Assembly (NCBI GenBank): GCA_902798585.1
Contig: CADBXF010000016.1
Location: forward strand, 1-64,000
Source: an uncultured Lachnospiraceae bacterium
GTDB taxonomy: Bacteria; Bacillota; Clostridia; Lachnospirales; Lachnospiraceae
Length of the DNA: 64,000 nucleotides
Reading direction: 5' to 3'
Positions within the stretch are counted from its first letter, which is position 1. Each line of letters begins with the position of its first letter. Shown here piece by piece: positions 1 to 8,841 of the stretch. A program made the translations under genes and the position numbers. The notes beneath the pieces are model-generated. The model did no database searches, was not told the DNA's origin, and was given only the letters and a program-made list of their open reading frames with translations.

Positions 1-178
1 CGTCGGCGATCTTCTGCGCCATCCGGATTCCTTCCGGTGTCAGCAAAAGGGACGAATAATCTCCGTTTACCGGGTTATCATATCGTATTGCGTGCCGAAG
101 AAACAGTTTGACATTGGCATCTTCTTGGAGTCGTCCGGCGTCGTATACCATCTCGCTGCAAGGGGAATCAAACCTCAT
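1..178 (-). CDS. Histidine phosphatase family protein, N-terminal part (runs off the window)
   Basis: The first 59 codons are visible. The frame starts at ATG 178 behind an AGAGGTGG ribosome binding site and reads LFLRHAIRYDN at about residues 26-36, followed by LLLTPEGIRMAQKIAD. The LFLRHA block with its RHA triplet is the phosphohistidine signature of the phosphoglycerate-mutase-like superfamily, and the LTPEG stretch is the usual second conserved segment. The substrate cannot be told from the N-terminus. It follows the kinase-like gene by 19 bases on the same strand, so the two are probably cotranscribed. The C-terminal half is outside the window. Confidence 0.7.
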   Translation of the reverse strand, partial: MRFDSPCSEMVYDAGRLQEDANVKLFLRHAIRYDNPVNGDYSSLLLTPEGIRMAQKIAD

Positions 179-197
179 GCCTTCCACCTCTGTCCTT

Positions 198-701
198 TCA
201 CTGATTTCCTTCTATGGCTTCCACCACCGCCCGCACGGTATCTTCAACCTTCCCGTGTTCCTCAATGGTGATATCACCGTAGCGCTCGTACAAAACGGAG
301 CGTTCCGCAAACATCTCCTCCAAGCTTTCCCCTCCCCGCAGTACCACGCCGCGTCCGCGAAGGTCGTGAAGCCGTCTTTTCAGCCTTTGGAAGGGCACTT
401 TCAGATAGACAACCGTGGCTCCTCCGGACAGATGCTTCATAGCCGCGTCACTGTACACAACACTTCCGCCGGTGGCTATCACGGAGTTCCCCGCGCGTAT
501 TCCGAGGACCACCTTCTCTTCTGTCTGCAAAAAGCCCTCGACTCCTCCGGTTTTCATAATCTCCGACAACCGGGATCCCTCCTGTTGCTGCAAGACAATG
601 TCCGTGTCGATGAAATTCATCCCGAGGATCTTAGCAAGGATTACCCCTACCGTACTCTTGCCGGATGCCGGCATTCCGATCAATACAATGTTTTGTTTCA
701 T
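198..701 (-). CDS. Shikimate kinase-like P-loop kinase
   Basis: A 167-residue protein of normal shikimate-kinase length. It shows Walker A GMPASGKST (residues 9-17), the DTD motif (33-35) that binds Mg and substrate, the GG pair of the shikimate site (ATGGS), the lid Arg (RGVVL) and a second substrate Arg in ERSVLYE. The Arg normally found in the FRxxE motif (R58 in M. tuberculosis AroK numbering) is replaced: here the motif reads GFLQTEE. Shikimate kinase phosphorylates the 3-OH of shikimate in the cytoplasm. Loss of R58 makes another small-molecule substrate possible. It has no aro neighbours and sits just upstream of a histidine phosphatase gene. The family is clear; the exact activity is uncertain. 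Confidence 0.72.
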   Translation of the reverse strand: MKQNIVLIGMPASGKSTVGVILAKILGMNFIDTDIVLQQQEGSRLSEIMKTGGVEGFLQTEEKVVLGIRAGNSVIATGGSVVYSDAAMKHLSGGATVVYLKVPFQRLKRRLHDLRGRGVVLRGGESLEEMFAERSVLYERYGDITIEEHGKVEDTVRAVVEAIEGNQ

Positions 702-732
702 TCTCTTCCGTCCTTAAGCACAACAAGGAAAG

Positions 733-2469
733 CTATGCAATCTTCCAGGATGCAGCCTCGCTCCGCTCGGAGACAAACCGACGGTAAATGCCATCCTCTT
801 TCATCAGAGTGCCATGGGTTCCGCACTGTGCAATACAACCCCGGTCAATCACGAGAATCTGATCCGCATTGCGAACGGTCTTTAAGCGATGCGCAATCAT
901 GATGATGGTCTTATCGCGGGTCAGGGCTTCCACTGCCTTAACCAACTCAGCTTCATTTTCCGGATCGACATTGGCGGTCGCCTCGTCAAGGATAATAATC
1001 GGGCTGTCCTTTAGGATGGCACGCGCAATGGAGATGCGCTGCTTCTCTCCACCGGAAAGAGATGCCCCGCCTTCGCCGATGACGGTGTCATAACCGTTCG
1101 GCAGCTGCATGATGAAGTCATGGCAGCAGGCTTTCTTCGCCGCATCGATGACACGGTCCATGGAGGCCTCCGGCTCGCCGAAGCGAATGTTGTTGGCGAT
1201 GGTGTCCTCAAAGAGATATACGCGCTGGAACACAAAACTGAAATTCTTCATCAGGGAATCAAAGCTGTAATCCTTCACATTCCGTCCGCCGAGAGTCACC
1301 TTGCCCTCCTGCACATCCCAAAAGCGAGCAATCAGGCTTGTAAGCGTCGTCTTGCCGCCGCCGGAAGGGCCGACAATCGCCGTGGTGGTCTTCTCGGGAA
1401 TCCGCAGCGAAATATCATCGATGATACGGCGGGATTCATACGCAAAGCCGACATGGGAAAGCTCGATATCATGGTTCTTCGGCGAGATGTCCTCACCCGA
1501 GATATCCATGGCCGGTTCCGAAAGGACGCCCTGCGCCTGGGTTACGGCGATATCAATGGTCCGCAAAAGCGCGGAGAAATTGCCCATCAGCTCAAGGCTT
1601 TCGTAAATCAGGAAGGAGGAAACCGTCATCATGACAGCGTACAGAAGCTCCATGGTTCCCGCAAAATAGAATTTTACGGAGGCAATGCACATAAGAATAC
1701 CAATCAGCTTCGTTGTGATATTTTGAAGCGTCATGAAGGGAATGACGGAAAACTCCAGGAAGGTGTCGCCCTTGCATTTTTCGCGAATCGCCCTCGCGAG
1801 TTTCTTCGCCTGGCTTCCGGTAAGATTGAAGTTCTTGACCTCGGCAATTCCCTGCACATACTCAATCACCGCCGACACAAGGGCTTCGTCCGCAACAGCC
1901 TTCCGGGGCGCGGCGCGTTTTGCCGACAGCTGCATCAGCACATTAAATACACCGAACAGCGCGACGCCCGCAAGGATAATCAGACCGACTCTCCAATCGA
2001 AGCAGAACACCATAATTGTGATGACTGCGGTTGTCAGAATTCCCTGGGTGGTCATCATGATGACGCGGGTTGCGACATCCGCAAGGCCCTCCATCGTGTT
2101 GGTGGTAATGTTTGTAATTCGACCGAGGCTGTTCTGGTTAAAGAAGCCCATGGGGAGATACCGCAGGTGCTCCGCAATCTCCATTCGCTTATTGCAGCTG
2201 CAGTGGTACCCCGCCTCACACTGAAGCATCGTGGTTTTTAAGCCGATTAAAATCTGACCGAGCACCGACACGCACATGATGCCGACGGCGCCCCAGATGT
2301 GCTTTGCGCTCATATCGTTATTGATAATTCCCATCGCGACAACGCCGATGGCCGGAATGCGCAGCGCCGCGAAAAATGCCTTCACAACGCCGAGGATAAT
2401 GGACAGGCGGAGTTTGCGGCGATCCTCTTCTCCGCAAAAGTCGAAGAATTTCTTTAAAATAGCTAACAT
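733..2469 (-). CDS. ABC transporter, fused permease/ATPase, second subunit of a YbtPQ/IrtAB-like pair
   Basis: Start chosen at ATG 2469, which overlaps the stop of the preceding gene (TGATG) behind GGAGG. The protein has 578 residues. An N-terminal membrane domain of about 320 residues is followed by an ATPase with Walker A GPSGGGKTT, signature LSGGEKQRISIARAIL, Walker B IIILDEAT and the H-loop IAHRL. The membrane domain, with its PRKAVADEALVSAVIEYVQG stretch, resembles the exporter-fold subgroup that includes the siderophore importers YbtP/YbtQ and IrtA/IrtB. The translational overlap with the next ABC gene argues for a heterodimer. Its place in an iron-regulated island suggests siderophore or metal-chelate transport. 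Direction and substrate are inferred, not shown. Confidence 0.85.
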   Translation of the reverse strand: MLAILKKFFDFCGEEDRRKLRLSIILGVVKAFFAALRIPAIGVVAMGIINNDMSAKHIWGAVGIMCVSVLGQILIGLKTTMLQCEAGYHCSCNKRMEIAEHLRYLPMGFFNQNSLGRITNITTNTMEGLADVATRVIMMTTQGILTTAVITIMVFCFDWRVGLIILAGVALFGVFNVLMQLSAKRAAPRKAVADEALVSAVIEYVQGIAEVKNFNLTGSQAKKLARAIREKCKGDTFLEFSVIPFMTLQNITTKLIGILMCIASVKFYFAGTMELLYAVMMTVSSFLIYESLELMGNFSALLRTIDIAVTQAQGVLSEPAMDISGEDISPKNHDIELSHVGFAYESRRIIDDISLRIPEKTTTAIVGPSGGGKTTLTSLIARFWDVQEGKVTLGGRNVKDYSFDSLMKNFSFVFQRVYLFEDTIANNIRFGEPEASMDRVIDAAKKACCHDFIMQLPNGYDTVIGEGGASLSGGEKQRISIARAILKDSPIIILDEATANVDPENEAELVKAVEALTRDKTIIMIAHRLKTVRNADQILVIDRGCIAQCGTHGTLMKEDGIYRRFVSERSEAASWKIA

Positions 2470-4226
2470 CACGCCACCTCCGTATCTCTTGCGCTGGTGT
2501 GGGTCTCCCACATCTCGCGGTACAAATCGCTCTTTGCAAGGAGTTCCTCCTGCGTGCCCTCCGCTTCCACAACACCGTCGTTAATCAGCACGATGTGATC
2601 GGCGGTTGCGATTGTCGAAAGACGGTGGGCAATGACAATCAATGTCTTCCCCTTCACAAGCTTCGCAACGGACTTCTGCACGATGGCTTCATTTTCCGGG
2701 TCGGTGTACGCCGTGGCCTCATCCAGGATGACCACCGGCGCGTTTTTAAGCATGGCTCTCGCGATGGCGATTCTCTGTCTCTCACCGCCGGAGAGATGCG
2801 CGCCGGATCCGCCGGCAATCGTCTTATAACCGTTCTCCAACTGCAGGATAAACTCGTGGCACCCGCAGGCTTTCGCGGCGGCAATCACTTCGGCATCGGT
2901 AGCTTCCGGACGCCCCATGCGGATGTTCTCCATCACGGATACATCGAAGAGATAGTTGTCCTGGGATACATACGCAATGTTTTTATTGTACTCGGCAAGA
3001 GCAATCCTGCGGATGTCCGCCCCGCCGTAGGTAATGCTTCCGTTGTCGACATCCCAGAAGGACGCAATCAGCTTTGCAACCGTCGACTTGCCGGCGCCGG
3101 AAGGGCCGACCAATGCGGTGACCGAGCCTTCCGCAATGGACAGACTGATACCGTGAAGCACCTCCTGCTCCTTGTATCCGAAATGAACATTCTTAAGCTC
3201 AATCGCACATCCCGCCGGTCTCGCCTGAGATGTCTGCGGACGCTCGAGGTCACGATTTACAAGGATTGATGTCGCCTCCCCGATGATGACTCCGAGTTTG
3301 GATACATCGTCCATGTAGCTCGCGACGCGCACAAACGGGCCCGCCAGACCGAGGGCAAGGATGACCAGCATCAAAACATCCGGGCCCGTGATCCAGCCCT
3401 TAATAAAGAACCATGCGGCAAACGGAAGAAGCGACAACAGCTGCGCCGGCATCAGCGTCATTCCGCAGTTCTGGTCAATGTTGCATCGACGCATCCATTC
3501 GATGAAGCAATCAGCTCCTTCCTTCGCGGCGTGGACGAATTTCTCATAGGAGGTTTTGGACTTTCCGAAGGCCTTGATGACTTCGATGCCGTTAATGTAC
3601 TCGACAGCAGTGTCGTTCAGCGCTTTCGTCTTCTGAATTGCGTTATCGAAATCCTTCTGTGACCCCGCCATCATGTGTCCGAAGAAAATCATGCCGACCG
3701 GGAGACTCAGAAGGGATAACAGCGTCAACCGCCAGTCGACGGAAAGCATCAGGATGAAGATTCCGATGGGAACAACGGCGTTGGAAAGCACCTCGGGAAT
3801 CACATGCGCGAGGGTTGTCTCGATGGAGTCCACGCGCTCGATGATAATATTTTTGTAGGTGCCGGAGGACTGCTCCAAAACATCTCCGAGGGGCATGCGT
3901 GCGAGCTTCGCGGTGAGTCTTCTGCGAATCTCCGCAAGCACGGAAAATGTAGCCTTATGGGACAGTGTCGTGGAGATTCCGTGCAGGAGTCTGCAAAGAA
4001 TCCAGAACAGTGCCATCCACGCAATACGGTTCATGCAGTACGCCTCGTCTGCGGAGTGATTCACAAGCCCCTTCACCATATCGCCGAGATAGAGGTAGGG
4101 AACAAAGCCGCAGATTACGCTTCCGAACGCAAAAATGACGCTTACGATATAGTGAACACGATGAATTCCGGCGAATTCCATCACCCACGAAAGCGTCGAG
4201 CGTTCCTTCTTTTTTTGTTGACTCAT
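2469..4226 (-). CDS. ABC transporter, fused permease/ATPase, first subunit of a YbtPQ/IrtAB-like pair
   Basis: Start chosen at ATG 4226 (MSQQKKKER) because AAAGGA lies just upstream. The longer frame from 4262 has no such site. The protein has 585 residues: about 330 residues of membrane domain with six expected helices, then an ATPase with Walker A GPSGAGKST, signature LSGGERQRIAIARAML, Walker B VVILDEAT and IAHRL. Both subunits of the pair keep catalytic residues, so neither ATP site looks degenerate. A weak copy of the island's operator repeat lies in the 5' leader (4241-4258). It is the first gene of a two-gene unit downstream of the flavodoxin. Confidence 0.87.
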   Translation of the reverse strand: MSQQKKKERSTLSWVMEFAGIHRVHYIVSVIFAFGSVICGFVPYLYLGDMVKGLVNHSADEAYCMNRIAWMALFWILCRLLHGISTTLSHKATFSVLAEIRRRLTAKLARMPLGDVLEQSSGTYKNIIIERVDSIETTLAHVIPEVLSNAVVPIGIFILMLSVDWRLTLLSLLSLPVGMIFFGHMMAGSQKDFDNAIQKTKALNDTAVEYINGIEVIKAFGKSKTSYEKFVHAAKEGADCFIEWMRRCNIDQNCGMTLMPAQLLSLLPFAAWFFIKGWITGPDVLMLVILALGLAGPFVRVASYMDDVSKLGVIIGEATSILVNRDLERPQTSQARPAGCAIELKNVHFGYKEQEVLHGISLSIAEGSVTALVGPSGAGKSTVAKLIASFWDVDNGSITYGGADIRRIALAEYNKNIAYVSQDNYLFDVSVMENIRMGRPEATDAEVIAAAKACGCHEFILQLENGYKTIAGGSGAHLSGGERQRIAIARAMLKNAPVVILDEATAYTDPENEAIVQKSVAKLVKGKTLIVIAHRLSTIATADHIVLINDGVVEAEGTQEELLAKSDLYREMWETHTSARDTEVA

Positions 4227-4240
4227 AGGATTCCTTTCAG

Positions 4241-4258
4241 CGGTAGTTATTGGTAACC
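4241..4258 (-). promoter_or_regulatory. Degenerate copy of the iron-island operator
   Basis: Read on the minus strand, the site is GGTTAC-CAATAA-CTACCG. The left half matches the better sites at 5581 and 12143 (GGTTAG/C-N6-CTAACC); the right half has two mismatches. It lies 15 bases upstream of the start of the ABC pair, where a repressor could block elongation or initiation. Confidence 0.35.
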
Positions 4259-4311
4259 GCAAGTGAATTTAAACTGCCGCAAAGGGCAGATTCTTTCAAA
4301 TTCTGACGGGA

Positions 4312-4372
4312 GCCCCGAAAGGCTCCCGTCAAATTTAGTAAAACAAAGGCAAGAAAAACTTTAAGCCTAACC
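4312..4372 (-). promoter_or_regulatory. Hairpin plus AGGC/GCCT motif, one of two similar intergenic elements
   Basis: A perfect 10-bp stem (GACGGGAGCC / GGCTCCCGTC) with a 6-base loop lies at 4313-4338. It is preceded on the minus strand by GGTTAGGCTTAAAG...TTCTTGCCT at 4347-4372. The hairpin is stable but lacks a good U-run, so it is either an imperfect terminator of the flavodoxin transcript or part of the ABC-pair leader. A very similar arrangement occurs at 8842-8904. Confidence 0.5.
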
Positions 4373-4482
4373 GACTATCAGGATAGGGCTGCGCACGGGA
4401 ACCGCCCGCAGCCCCGGATTCCAATGGCCGAAAATCAACACTTTCTGTTTGCGGATTTGCCCTCCGCAAGGCTACTGTGCAA

Positions 4483-4905
4483 CTAAGCCAGGGAAGCTCC
4501 GAGCCTCTTGCACTCAGCAATCGCTTCGTCCGAAGGAGCTTCGTTACAGATTACAGGCTTGCAGGCAAGGATTGCGCCATCCTTTTCGCACTGTTCTTTC
4601 CAGTTCCGCATCCACTCACCGTCGCCCCAGCCGTAGGAGCCGAACAGTCCGATAGGTTTCCCTGAGAGCATCGGCTCGCACTGGGAAAACATCGGTTCGA
4701 ACTCTCCTTCCTCAAGCTGCTCACATCCCATGGAAGGACACCCGAACGCTGCGGCATCAAAACCGGCAAGAAGACTCGGATGGAACTCCGAAGCTGCATA
4801 CAGTGTTCCGTCGGCTCCCGCTTCGTTCACACCTTCAAGCACCGCTCCTGCCATCGCCTCAGTGTTGCCGGTACCGCTCCAATATACGATACAAACCTTT
4901 TTCAT
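4483..4905 (-). CDS. Flavodoxin
   Basis: A 140-residue short-chain flavodoxin. The N-terminus reads VYWSGTGNTEAMA, the FMN-phosphate loop (T/S-x-T-G-x-T type). FGCPSMG and LFGSYGWGDGEW match the two isoalloxazine-flanking loops. Flavodoxins carry one or two electrons in the cytoplasm and replace ferredoxin when iron is scarce, which fits its position between an iron-type ABC pair and a DUF3793 gene under an operator-bearing promoter. It lies about 70 bases downstream of the DUF3793 gene on the same strand and is probably in one transcript with it. Confidence 0.9.
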   Translation of the reverse strand: MKKVCIVYWSGTGNTEAMAGAVLEGVNEAGADGTLYAASEFHPSLLAGFDAAAFGCPSMGCEQLEEGEFEPMFSQCEPMLSGKPIGLFGSYGWGDGEWMRNWKEQCEKDGAILACKPVICNEAPSDEAIAECKRLGASLA

Positions 4906-4976
4906 CTTGTGTTACCAACCTTTCCTTGTGGTTTATGCAAACTCCTCTTTCGAAGCTTACATTCTGCTCTTTCTCC

Positions 4977-5531
4977 CTACATCGCAACAGTCAGCCGCTC
5001 CAGCGGGGCGCCGCCGTTTAATCGTTGCACGAACCAGTTCGTGCACCTTCGATACGCTGCAAACTTCCGCTCCGCCTCCGAGACATCTCCGTAGACCTTC
5101 CAATATCCGACGCATTTGAAGTTCTCTGCGCGATGCTCGATAAATCCCTTCACATCCTCTGGCGGGTAGCCGAGGAACAGCCCGATCTCGTGCGGAAAAT
5201 TCTCCCCTCCCGAGATTCGTCGGATCAATGTCGCGAGACAAACTTCCTTCTTCTCCGAAGCATAGCCGTAACGCTTCAGAATCTGCACAGCACCCTCCGA
5301 AGAAAGATCCTGTTGCAGTTGCTTCGGCCGGAACGCATAAATCAAAGCCTTGCCGTTTTGGAACTTAAGTCCCGCCAGGACCACTCCCTTCGGGGCAAGC
5401 CTGCGGTTCCATCCGCGGATAGCCTGAAGCATCTCATTGCGATTAGCATAGTGGTAATTAAACAGGCTTCCGGTTTTCAAGCCCGCCAAAGTCGGAGCAC
5501 ACATTCTTGCGATTGTCATATCTTCCGGCAT
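4977..5531 (-). CDS. DUF3793 family protein
   Basis: A 184-residue soluble protein. The central FPHEIGLFLGYPPEDVKGFI block, the following WKVYGD and the CTNW segment are the hallmarks of DUF3793 as I remember it. No biochemical function is known to me. The start ATG 5531 follows AAGGAG. It is first in the flavodoxin unit, directly downstream of a promoter whose start region carries a perfect copy of the island operator (5581-5598). Its conserved Cys, His and Tyr residues could bind metal or haem, but the sequence alone does not show this. The association with iron genes is an inference from context. Confidence 0.82.
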   Translation of the reverse strand: MPEDMTIARMCAPTLAGLKTGSLFNYHYANRNEMLQAIRGWNRRLAPKGVVLAGLKFQNGKALIYAFRPKQLQQDLSSEGAVQILKRYGYASEKKEVCLATLIRRISGGENFPHEIGLFLGYPPEDVKGFIEHRAENFKCVGYWKVYGDVSEAERKFAAYRRCTNWFVQRLNGGAPLERLTVAM

Positions 5532-5580
5532 GCATGCTCCTTCCTTCTGCGGTAATGAAGAAAAAAACCTGTAGTATTTC

Positions 5581-5598
5581 GGTTACCCTTTGCTAACC
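5581..5598. promoter_or_regulatory. Probable DtxR-type operator upstream of DUF3793
   Basis: The inverted repeat GGTTAC-CCTTTG-CTAACC has matching half-sites with a 6-base spacer, as in the site at the feo promoter. It sits just downstream of the predicted -10 box of the DUF3793 promoter, covering the transcription start, an ideal place for repression. Confidence 0.7.
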
Positions 5599-5605
5599 GT
5601 TTTGG

Positions 5606-5634
5606 ATTGTATCACAAGGAAAGAAAAAGTGCAA
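5606..5634 (-). promoter_or_regulatory. Predicted sigma-A promoter of the DUF3793-flavodoxin unit
   Basis: On the minus strand there is TTGCAC at 5634-5629, a 17-base spacer and TACAAT at 5611-5606. The operator lies 7 bases past the -10 box. Confidence 0.6.
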
Positions 5635-5739
5635 CTGCTTTTTTCACATTTTTTATTATTTTTTCGGCATTCCCGCGTTTTTTTGAAATCCAAAGAGACG
5701 CCGGGCACAGCGATTTCGCGTTTCCGTCTCCTCTTTTGC

Positions 5740-5757
5740 AGTTATCATACGCTAACT
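5740..5757. promoter_or_regulatory. Second operator-like repeat upstream of DUF3793
   Basis: AGTTAT-CATACG-CTAACT has the same half-site and 6-base spacing as the other island operators, with one mismatch in the left half. It lies between the end of the FtsX-like gene and the DUF3793 promoter, about 105 bases upstream of that promoter. Confidence 0.5.
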
Positions 5758-5794
5758 GTTTTCACAGAAGGATAAAATTGCATTTTCCGAAGCA

Positions 5795-8092
5795 CTACTC
5801 TTCCGTCTTCAGGGCTGCCACCATATCGATATGCTTGTTCTTGCGTGCCACCATCAATCCCACAATCAGGGAAACCATGAATGTCAGCAGAACGGAGACA
5901 AGATATGTCGCCGGTCCCAAAACCAGTTTCAGCTCATACTCCGATGCAAGTGCGGTCAGCAGGTACTTAAGAACACCGTAACCCGCGGGCACGCCGATAA
6001 TTACGCCGACGACCGTAAGCCACAGATTTTGGCTGATTAAAAGCCCCGCAATCTTCCGGTTCTTAAAGCCGACAACCTTCAGTGTCGCCATCTCGCGGTA
6101 CCGCTCGGTATAGCTCATGACTCCGAGGTTGTACAGGACAACGATTCCCAGGATTACCGCGGCAATCACCAGCATGACAATCATCACATTCATCAATTCC
6201 ATAAAGGTGTCATAGGAGTCGATGATGGATTTCTTGCTCTGACTGCTCAGGATATGCTCGCTCGCCGCAATCTCCGTCTCTTTGGTAAACAGAGTGCTGA
6301 TGGTGTACGGAATCCCCGCTTTGTCCGCATACGCCGATGTCATCACGATGCTTTCGCTCATAGCGGACACGATTCCCTTAATCGGAACCGTGTAGGTTTC
6401 GCTGCTGTCATACGGAGAAAATGTAATACTGTCCCCGACGCTCAGCGAATAATCCCTCGCAATCCGGCCGCAAATGTACGCTCCGTCATCCCCGAGCTCA
6501 AAGAATTCCTGGTCCTGATCCGGAAAGCAAACAAGTCCTTTAGGGACATTGTAAATCTCCAAGGCAAATCCCTTGTCTCCAATCTGAATGCTTCGCTGTG
6601 CGCACCAATCGGCGTCGTATTGTTTCGCGATGGTCTCCGCCGTGGCGTTGTCTGTATTTTCCGCATCGAGGAAAATTCTGGTTTCGTAGAGAATCGCCTT
6701 GTCATAGAACGTGTCCATGAAGGCATCCATAGTGTCGCTCATGCCCATGCCGCCGACAAGAAGAATCGTACAACCGATGATACCGAACAGCGTCATCCCC
6801 GAGCGGGATTTGTGGCGCAGGCAGTCGCGCAGATTCCACTTGATTCCGAAGCCGAGGGACTTAAAGGTCTTCGTCTCCTCAATCCACATATGCTTCATGC
6901 GCTTAGGCGTATAAGGGCGAAGCGCATCCGCTGCAGTTCCCCGGAGCATTTTCTTGACCGAAAGAAATCCGATGGTCGTCAGGAACACAATCATCAACGC
7001 AAGCACCAGCCAGCAGAACCACGGCACATACAACCTCCACGACGGCATGTCGATGTAGGTCCCCATGGCACCGTTCGGGTTCATAATGTACCATGCGAGC
7101 GCAAAGCCGATTCCGATACCGAGAATCGTGCCGAGAACGCCGATGGCAAATGCATAAGTCGTGTAATGACGCAAAATCTTCGCATCCCGGAAGCCGAGGG
7201 CTTTCAGGGTTCCAATCTGTGTCTTCTCGCTGGCAGTGATACGGTGCATCGTCGTCACCATGGTAAGGATGGCGATGGCAAGGAACAAAACCGGCAGCAC
7301 CGACCCCATGGTCTTTCCCTCCCCGATCTCGCCCTGGGCTTCGCTCCAGGACACCGTCTCATCTTTGTCGAGAACCAGATAGGTCTTTCCGAGAGCTTCG
7401 TCGAGTTTCTTTACAAACTCCGCCTTTTCCATATCCGAGGTCGCATAGATTCGCGGATAAAAATCGTTGATATTTGCCCCCGGCATCAGTTTGTTCACTG
7501 CATTTTGCAACATCACCGGAGATACATAGGCGTAGCCGTAGCTGCGGAAATCGGGCATCAACTGCGTCTCGTCCGGAAGGCAGATGAGATACTCGCTGGC
7601 CTTCACCAGTCCCTTCACCGTTCCTTCGATGGTGACGGACTTGTAAACAAGCTTCATCGTGTCACCGATGTGCATGTCGTTGGCCTTTGCGTAGGAATCG
7701 CTGAGCCAGAGTCCGTCCGGGCTTTCGGAATCGAAGTCCTCTCCGTCCATCACAAGCACGCCCGAAATGTTCATATTTTCGCTCACGGAAAGCGCAATCA
7801 CATCGGAATCGTTCTCCACCGTCGTATTGACAGCGAAGAACCGGGAGACATCCTTCACACCGTCGATGGCCTTTACCGCATCGCGGTCGGCATCGTTGAA
7901 GCCTCTGTCGGAATAGACCCGGAAATCGGCAAATCCGGTGGCTTCATAAATCTCTGCGGTATCCTTCTCAAGACTGTACCACTCCACGTTAAATGCAAAG
8001 AAGATACCGACTCCGATGGCAATCATAATTACCATGGAGATAAACTGGGCCTTGTAAACCCAGAGCGTCCGAAACAGTTTTTTCCAAAGCAT
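5795..8092 (-). CDS. MacB/FtsX-type ABC transporter permease
   Basis: Start chosen at ATG 8092, which overlaps the ATPase stop codon (TAATG). The protein has 765 residues. One N-terminal helix precedes a large extracytoplasmic domain (about residues 45-255). Three helices with the FtsX pattern follow (about 260-390), then a cytoplasmic link, a second helix with a second external domain, and three C-terminal helices (about 640-755). This duplicated-FtsX layout is common for Firmicutes exporters that move lipids, peptides or antimicrobials. Translation is coupled to the ATPase upstream. Its position between feo and DUF3793 suggests an iron-linked role, for example export of a metallophore or haem, but no substrate can be read from the sequence. 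Confidence 0.85.
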   Translation of the reverse strand: MLWKKLFRTLWVYKAQFISMVIMIAIGVGIFFAFNVEWYSLEKDTAEIYEATGFADFRVYSDRGFNDADRDAVKAIDGVKDVSRFFAVNTTVENDSDVIALSVSENMNISGVLVMDGEDFDSESPDGLWLSDSYAKANDMHIGDTMKLVYKSVTIEGTVKGLVKASEYLICLPDETQLMPDFRSYGYAYVSPVMLQNAVNKLMPGANINDFYPRIYATSDMEKAEFVKKLDEALGKTYLVLDKDETVSWSEAQGEIGEGKTMGSVLPVLFLAIAILTMVTTMHRITASEKTQIGTLKALGFRDAKILRHYTTYAFAIGVLGTILGIGIGFALAWYIMNPNGAMGTYIDMPSWRLYVPWFCWLVLALMIVFLTTIGFLSVKKMLRGTAADALRPYTPKRMKHMWIEETKTFKSLGFGIKWNLRDCLRHKSRSGMTLFGIIGCTILLVGGMGMSDTMDAFMDTFYDKAILYETRIFLDAENTDNATAETIAKQYDADWCAQRSIQIGDKGFALEIYNVPKGLVCFPDQDQEFFELGDDGAYICGRIARDYSLSVGDSITFSPYDSSETYTVPIKGIVSAMSESIVMTSAYADKAGIPYTISTLFTKETEIAASEHILSSQSKKSIIDSYDTFMELMNVMIVMLVIAAVILGIVVLYNLGVMSYTERYREMATLKVVGFKNRKIAGLLISQNLWLTVVGVIIGVPAGYGVLKYLLTALASEYELKLVLGPATYLVSVLLTFMVSLIVGLMVARKNKHIDMVAALKTEE

Positions 8093-8793
8093 TACCACTC
8101 CACCTCTTCCACCGAAAGCGGATTGGCCTGCTCCTCACAGGACTGAATCCGGCCGTTCTTTACGCGCACAACAACATCCGCCATCTTTGCAATGTTCTGG
8201 TTGTGTGTAACAACGATAATCGTCTTGTTCATCTCACGGGCCATGGAAAGCAGGAGTTTCAGAACCGTCACGCCGGTTTCGCTGTCCAATGCGCCGGTAG
8301 GCTCGTCGCAAAGAAGAATCTTCGGATTCTTGGTGATGGCTCTTGCGATGGACACTCTCTGCTGCTCACCGCCGGAGAGCTCCGAAGGGAAATTGTGCTT
8401 GTGGTCAAGAAGGCCCACCGCCTCCAGCATGTCGTGACTGCTCAGCGGATTGGTGGCGATTTCTTTCACAAGTGCAACATTCTCAATCACCGTAAGCGTC
8501 GGAATCAGGTTGTAGCTCTGGAAGACAAATCCCACCTTGGCCGCGCGATAGTCCGCCATCTCATTGCTGTTTAAGGTGGAAATATCCCGACCGTCCACCA
8601 CAATCGTGCCCTCGGTTGGATTGTCCAGTCCGCCCAAAAGGTTCAAAAGCGTACTCTTTCCGGCACCGCTGGGTCCCAAAATAACAACGAATTTCCCCTC
8701 TTCCAGGGAGAGGTTGATGTGGTTCAATGCCCACTGCTCGTGGTCTCCGTTTTTGTAAACACGGGATACCTCTTTGAATTCAACAATACTCAT
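8092..8793 (-). CDS. LolD/MacB-type ABC transporter ATPase
   Basis: A 233-residue ATPase with Walker A GPSGAGKST (about 40-48), Q-loop VFQSYNLIP, signature LSGGEQQRVSIARAI, Walker B ILLCDEPTGALD and the H-loop VVTHN. The DEPTGALD sequence is typical of the LolD/MacB/FtsE class. It pairs with the permease that follows with a one-base overlap. The transcript starts 50 bases or more downstream of the FeoB-associated gene, and a hairpin element separates the two. Confidence 0.92.
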   Translation of the reverse strand: MSIVEFKEVSRVYKNGDHEQWALNHINLSLEEGKFVVILGPSGAGKSTLLNLLGGLDNPTEGTIVVDGRDISTLNSNEMADYRAAKVGFVFQSYNLIPTLTVIENVALVKEIATNPLSSHDMLEAVGLLDHKHNFPSELSGGEQQRVSIARAITKNPKILLCDEPTGALDSETGVTVLKLLLSMAREMNKTIIVVTHNQNIAKMADVVVRVKNGRIQSCEEQANPLSVEEVEW

Positions 8794-8841
8794 TTTTTAC
8801 ATCTCCTCACTTCTGTTTGTTTGCGCTTTCATACCAAACGG

